Shown here in pieces: positions 59,083 through 64,000 of a stretch of DNA of 64,000 bases. The position numbers were made by a program, and so were the translations under genes. The stretch's first letter is position 1. The number at the start of each line of letters is the position of its first letter. Origin of the DNA: Manihot esculenta (Eukaryota > Streptophyta > Magnoliopsida > Malpighiales > Euphorbiaceae); assembly GCF_001659605.2 (NCBI RefSeq), contig NC_035164.2, positions 1,327,001-1,391,000 on the forward strand. Reading direction: 5' to 3'. A model generated the notes under the pieces. The model saw only the letters and a program-made list of their open reading frames with translations. It made no database searches and had not been told where the DNA came from.

Positions 59083-62000
59083 TCAAAACAAAGAGAAACT
59101 TTTCCTATGTCTAGAATGCCGGGAAGAACGTGGTTGCTCAATTGATGCTCTAGGAGTGGGTCCAGTGCTGTCAATGGTATCTGGTTCGGCGTCTGAGGAT
59201 CGTGGAAGAAGCTTGCACCCAATTTTCCTAGCAACCATGCGAGGGGAACTAAGAGAGCTATGTGATTTTGTCACCCGCTTCATCTCTTGTTTTATTTTGC
59301 CAAATTCTTCTTCAAGCTCCCCAACTCTAGATCTCATATTTTCCATATCTACCTTTAAGACCTGGTTTTCACGCACGACAGTTGCCCACCCATCTCTCTG
59401 AACAATTTGTCCTGCCACGTCAGCTGGGACCATCATGTGACCTGCAGGGGCGCTTTCAGTGTCCAAGACATGGAGACAGCCAGCAAGAGCAGTTCTCAAC
59501 TGCATCTGCTCAAAGAACAGGACTTGAAGAACAATTCTAAGTGGTAATCTTTCATTCTGAGAAGCATGGGCACATGCATCAATGGAGAGTTTCTGGTAGT
59601 CAATAACATTGCAAAGTTCTTCCTTCTCTCTCTCAGACAGCCAAGGATGAGCCTGCACAACCAGTAGGGATTACAAATCTTTAAACTAAAAGAAGCCTTT
59701 ATTTCAGGAGGAGGGCCAGTGAATTCAAACCTTGAAATATATATCCAACGCTCTGTATAGCCCGTCATGCAATGGTCTTGAGGATTCTGGAAGAGCATCT
59801 GCAAGGGAACGTATTTTCATGGGTTTCAAATTTACATCAGAAGCAACCTCCGCAATATAGTTGTCCATCAATTTTGCAACCTTTCTTAATGGTTCAGAAG
59901 ATGGTGACGTTTCCAGGTCCAAGGATGGAGAAAATGATGTTACCCTTGATTCTGAAGTCATGAAGTGATGGACGATACGTTCCATGCAGTCAGTATCATA
60001 TAAAGTATCAGAATCTGAGTAAGTAGGAATAAGAAGAGCATCCAGGGTTGCCATTTCCAGTTGCATCCCTATTCTCCTCTCTAAAGAATCCTTACATGCT
60101 TGTTTGACACCCAAAATCAATGCGACACGAAGAAGTCCCAGTAAAAAACGGCAGAAGGATTTCCCTTTCTTTTCTGGGAGAAGCTTCTCGATGGCTTCCA
60201 ATAAAACCTTCTGATCAACAGCAGCAGGTGTCAAGCTGAAACTGGCAACAGTTCTAGTTTTGCCACTTTGTCCACTCTGCCACCGGCCGAGACCTGGTAG
60301 ATACTTCCTGGCATAGTACATAATTGCACCCACAAGACTTTCAGGTCTAATACCTCTCGTCTCCATTGTATGAATTAGTTTTTCAAACAAACCTACACTA
60401 AGGTAAGAGATGTCTTCAAACCACCAGTCGGACTCTGTGCTTCGGATTCTTGCACCAGTGTTTATTCCATTCCACAAGATGCTACCACCAGGGCTCTGTA
60501 ACCTACCATACATCATCATGGGCCACCCAAATAAACTAGGATCTGTGCAGACCATCATAGACAAAGCATTCAAACATTTGCTAACTATCTGGAGCTTTTC
60601 TGCCCTTGGTGTAAATGGATCACAACTCTGAAGAGCCAATATACAGTCCTTCCAGTTGCGAAGTACATTCTTGTGGAGGAAACTCTCTGATTTGGACAGC
60701 AAGTTATCTTCCCCATACTCATCTGTCATTTCAAGGTAGTCTGCTGCACAAGATACATTTACTATGTTTCTTGGTGTCAGTTCTGCCCGCATGCCATAGC
60801 AAAATTTTACTGCAATCAGGAAAGTGTCAGGACCACCAGGGAAGTCTTCAAGGGCTGTGGTAAAAGACTTTCCCAATGATTCTTCACATATCCGTTCTAT
60901 CTTCCCACATCTTGATACTAGTGGAAACTGGACAGACATATCTTGTCACAAATGGTTCAAAATAAAACTTGACACTATTATATCATTTCAATCTAATATA
61001 TAATCAAGTGTAATAACAAAGAATTAAAGAACACTATCCATCTGTTTTGACAAGCAGTATAAGAGAGCCATTACAATTCTATATTTTGAGTAGAAAAGTG
61101 GCAGGAAAAATGGTAGCAGAAAGAATAATATGTAAAACTATTTAAAAAACAATTATCCACAGAAGAAAATGAACACTATTAGCATAATACAGACAACCAC
61201 ATATTGAATAAATTCTCATCAGCTAATACAATTCCACCAAATTGCTACAATTAATTTCTTTGCTATTGGCTGATGCTTTAAATGTATTTCAAAGTTAACT
61301 AATAACATTCCAGTTAATTTTGGAACCATTTCTTTTAAACCTTAGTTTAGAATGGATTGCCTAGCAACGAAAACAATATGATCCAAATCATTTGCTCAAA
61401 AGAAGTGATGTGCTTTATCTAATACTCCCTCTGTCCCATAATTTTTGTCAATCTTTTCTTTTTTTGTTGTACCAAAATTATTATCCATTTTCCTTTTCTA
61501 TATTATAATAACAAATAAATTGACTATTATAACTCTATTTAATTTCATCTTATTTTCAAAACAACCTCCCGTTAATTGTTATTTTTCTAAGTGAGCCTCT
61601 TAGTATTTAATAAAATTTAACATTTTTAAGATGGATATAATTGCAAAGTTAATTAAAAAAAAAAGACTTCCTTAATACATGTGAAAAAGCAAAATGGACA
61701 AAAATTATGGAATGGTAGTAATTAAAAAATAGATGATTTCTTGACAACTACTGTAACCACTCCACATGTTCGAAAAGTTAAAAGAATAAATAAATAAAAG
61801 TGACCCAATACACGGAAACAGTCCCACATTTGTTCTTCCTCTACTCTATAAAGAGGCTATTTCTGTTGCTCGAACACATGATCTCATATCACATTTTGAA
61901 TAACTTTACCTCTACACCAAAGCCACTCCCTTACATGATCCAACAATTAATCCGAGAAATATAATCTCATTAATGCCCATTGCAAACAAACAAGGAACCC

Positions 62001-63597
62001 AAACCAAAAATCTTTTCCATTGAGGACAAATAGTTACATAAAAATCATACCAATGCACTTGTATCAAGTTTTATGCGCCATATCTTCGACCTGTTATTAC
62101 TTTCCTTGGATAAAATACCATTTGTTTTTCATTATGTCATTTGTTTTGAAGAAAATCAAGTCAAGAAAACAGTGGATGTTGAAGATTTTTCAAATTCCCT
62201 TGTTCCTATTGAGCAAATAACCTTTTAGCTATTGTTCTATTTTTTTTTCATTTGTTATGATGTTTCTAGAGATGTGAAGAAATAAATGTAGTTCTTATTG
62301 AATAATGCAACCATGAGGATTGATTCAATAAACAGTAATCATTAGGATTATGAGTTGTGACATGTTTAGGTCTCTCACAATCTGACATAAAAATCCCTTT
62401 CTGTTAAACGACCTGCTTATATGAGCATCCTAGTCTCTTAAGCAAACTTACAAGGCAAGCAAATTTGATGAAGTCCAAAGAAAAAGACACAAGTCCATAA
62501 ATCTAGCATCTCTACTCATAGTTTCGAAAGGCATATAAGAGGAGGCTTAAAAAAAAAACAAGTATTAAAGCACTGTGGTTTGGAACAACTGGATCAAGTT
62601 ATAAACCGCAATTATTTTGGTACCTCGACAGTTTTTCTCCAGTCTCCACCTCAATTTCACTCCTTGATTTTGCATTTTCATAATCCCAACCCAATTGCTA
62701 TACTTTAACAATTTCTAGGACTAGCATTATCAGGACAAGGAAATGATTACTTCAACACATTCCAATATACCTTTGCTATCCCCTAGAGGTCTAGATTCTC
62801 TAATCCTGGTAAATGGGACTTTGCAGAAAGCTCAAGGGATTTAACACCCATGACGTAGAAAACCATAAAAATAAACCATTAAATGAATCATTGATTTCCC
62901 TGGTATGCGACTATAGGATTCTCTGGAATTCACCAGCCACATTAAGCTTTTGAAAATGAATATCACCCAAAATTTTAAGAAGAAAGACCAACTACAACAA
63001 ATCATCTCGATGAAGCATAATTTAACTAGGGGTCGGGGAGCAGGTAAAAATGAAGTGCATGGATATGTTTAACTCAAACATAAATATTATAATTCATTTC
63101 ACACGCAGTTTACACTTTACAGATGCAACAGAAGGAAGTATAAATAAGTTACTAAGTTCAAACCCTAAAAGTGGGCTGAATATTGGCTCACCTTATGGAG
63201 ATGGAAGTTTATGCCATCCACAATAAAAGTTATATCACTTGGCAACCCTGCATTACAGAACCTGCCATACCCACCAAAGTTTACCATATATTACACATAA
63301 TAATCTCTAATTCTTCAATTAGGAATGAACACATTTCATCAAATGATCACCACCACATGCAAGCTCTCTGAATTACCTATAAGGCATGACTGGGCCAATA
63401 CAATGAACTCATACTCGAGTTAACAGTAGAATTCAAACTTACAAGGAAACCATAAGAAACAGAAATAGAATCAAATTAAACAAAATTAACATGCACATTC
63501 CCGGGGGAAAAGCAAAAAAACGCAGAAAATTTGTTAGAGATAAATACCAGTCATTGCCCTCTTTATGAAACCCAGTAACTTTCCCTGCAGGGGCCAT
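59083..63597 (-). CDS. BTB/POZ and NPH3 domain protein (628 aa, 4 exons)
   Basis: Member of the plant NPH3/RPT2-like family, putative substrate adaptors of CUL3 ubiquitin ligases, often at the plasma membrane in phototropin or auxin signalling. Exons (minus strand): 63597-63548, 63261-63192, 60927-59731, 59652-59083. Junction phases agree, and W17 is split between exons 1 and 2 (TG|G). BTB is about residues 17-110 (FCNAGLPSDITFIVDG, LHKFPLVSRCGKIER). The NPH3 domain spans about 180-500, with DWWFEDISYLSVGLFEKLI, ARKYLPGLGRW and the RIVLQVLFFEQMQLRTAL signature in exon 4. A predicted coiled coil follows (about 545-585; VLKVDMENMRSRVGELEEEF), then a basic Ser-rich tail ending RKSFSLF. The in-frame ATG at 60939 is intronic, not the start. 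The exact Arabidopsis orthologue is not assigned. Confidence 0.93.
61425..61718. mobile_element. Stowaway-like MITE in intron 2 of the NPH3 gene
   Basis: Ends with ctccctctgtcccataattt (left) and a mirrored aaattatggaatggtag (right), flanked by TA on both sides (61423-61424, 61719-61720). The 294-bp length and terminal CTCCCTC fit Tc1/mariner-derived Stowaway MITEs. No coding capacity. Confidence 0.7.
61740..63191. other. Rest of intron 2 of the NPH3 gene
   Basis: Unremarkable AT-rich intron. Short open frames here (for example 62020-62220) have no family resemblance. Confidence 0.5.
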
Positions 63598-64000
63598 GAC
63601 CAAGCTTAGAAGAAACAAAGGCCCCTTTTTATCCTTAAACCAGACCAAAACTCAAGCAGACATAAAGTATAAACCCTGTAAAACAAGATGGAAATTTCCC
63701 ACAAAGCTCTCGACTGTTACTTCTTCATAACGGTGTTAGAAAAGGGAAAGGAGGAGGAGAACAAAATATTCAAGGGTCTAACTCTAAAGTCTAAACAAGT
63801 CAAATGTGGCCTTGTGGGCAACTAAGTGGGCCTCTTTACAGCTAAGAAAAACAAATACATACACACAATTGCGGATAGTGTGTGCCCATCAAAAGCCGAA
63901 TAACAATCCCAACGAAAACCACAACGAGAAAACCAACAACAGCAAGCAGCATGGACCATACAATAAAAAAATGAAAACCAAAAAAAAAAAAAGAAAAGCA
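63598..64000 (-). promoter_or_regulatory. 5' flank of the NPH3 gene
   Basis: Probable 5' UTR and promoter on the minus strand. No confident TATA box or conserved site was identified. Confidence 0.3.

Noticed and set aside
60928..60939. ATG at 60939 as start of the NPH3 gene
   Set aside because: It lies directly before a splice acceptor. Using exons at 63597-63548 and 63261-63192 restores the complete BTB start in phase.
1..64000. CRISPR arrays, bacterial operons, phage or plasmid elements
   Set aside because: The window is plant nuclear DNA. Repeats seen are LTR, TIR or tandem types with no spacer-repeat periodicity.

Overview
The window is nuclear DNA of a flowering plant, most likely a eudicot. 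The evidence is intron-rich genes with GT-AG introns, AT-rich intergenic DNA, plant-type LTR retrotransposons, MITEs, and three host genes of plant families. I cannot name the species. A Malpighiales relative such as cassava or rubber tree is only a guess.

Layout. (1) 1-10726 is a nest of related Ty3/gypsy LTR elements. A minus-strand element has LTRs at 1077-1833 (3', interrupted) and 7192-9391 (5'). It sits inside an older related LTR relic (9392-10726), and its own 3' LTR is invaded by an opposite-oriented LTR (1-1076). (2) 10727-12540 is AT-rich intergenic DNA. (3) About 12540-30500, plus strand, is a complete gene for a DDT/PHD-finger nuclear protein resembling PTM. Its nine coding exons join without a stop into 1693 codons. 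Its introns hold a TIR element, a 145-bp tandem duplication, a Ty1/copia element with 5-bp target duplications, and a 1.2-kb MULE-type element. (4) About 31100-55760, minus strand, is a complete AP-2 alpha-adaptin gene. Twenty-seven exons join without a break into 1027 codons. Its 11.1-kb third intron carries a gypsy element nested in a copia element, plus a complete TRIM. (5) 55760-58348 is AT-rich and holds a MULE-like MITE with a perfect 9-bp target duplication. (6) 58349-58430, minus strand, is tRNA-Ser(GCU). (7) 59083-63597, minus strand, is a complete BTB-NPH3 family gene of four exons and 628 codons, with a Stowaway-like MITE in intron 2.

The host genes are unrelated housekeeping or regulatory functions: chromatin, clathrin-mediated endocytosis, and a putative CUL3 adaptor. 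They do not form a pathway. The first two are convergent; alpha-adaptin, the tRNA and the NPH3 gene all lie on the minus strand. In each host gene the deduced open frame stays intact although introns have absorbed several transposons. All exon coordinates were deduced by eye from GT-AG sites, phase continuity and family conservation, with no transcript data.

I found no convincing undescribed autonomous system. The most unusual signals are arrays of TTCGGC-N-GCCGAA inverted repeats in the gypsy LTRs with a free centre base, a copia 5' end that continues directly into TRIM sequence at the primer-binding site, a nearly identical-LTR copia copy lacking gag, and a duplicated tRNA-Ser 3' end beside the live tRNA gene.
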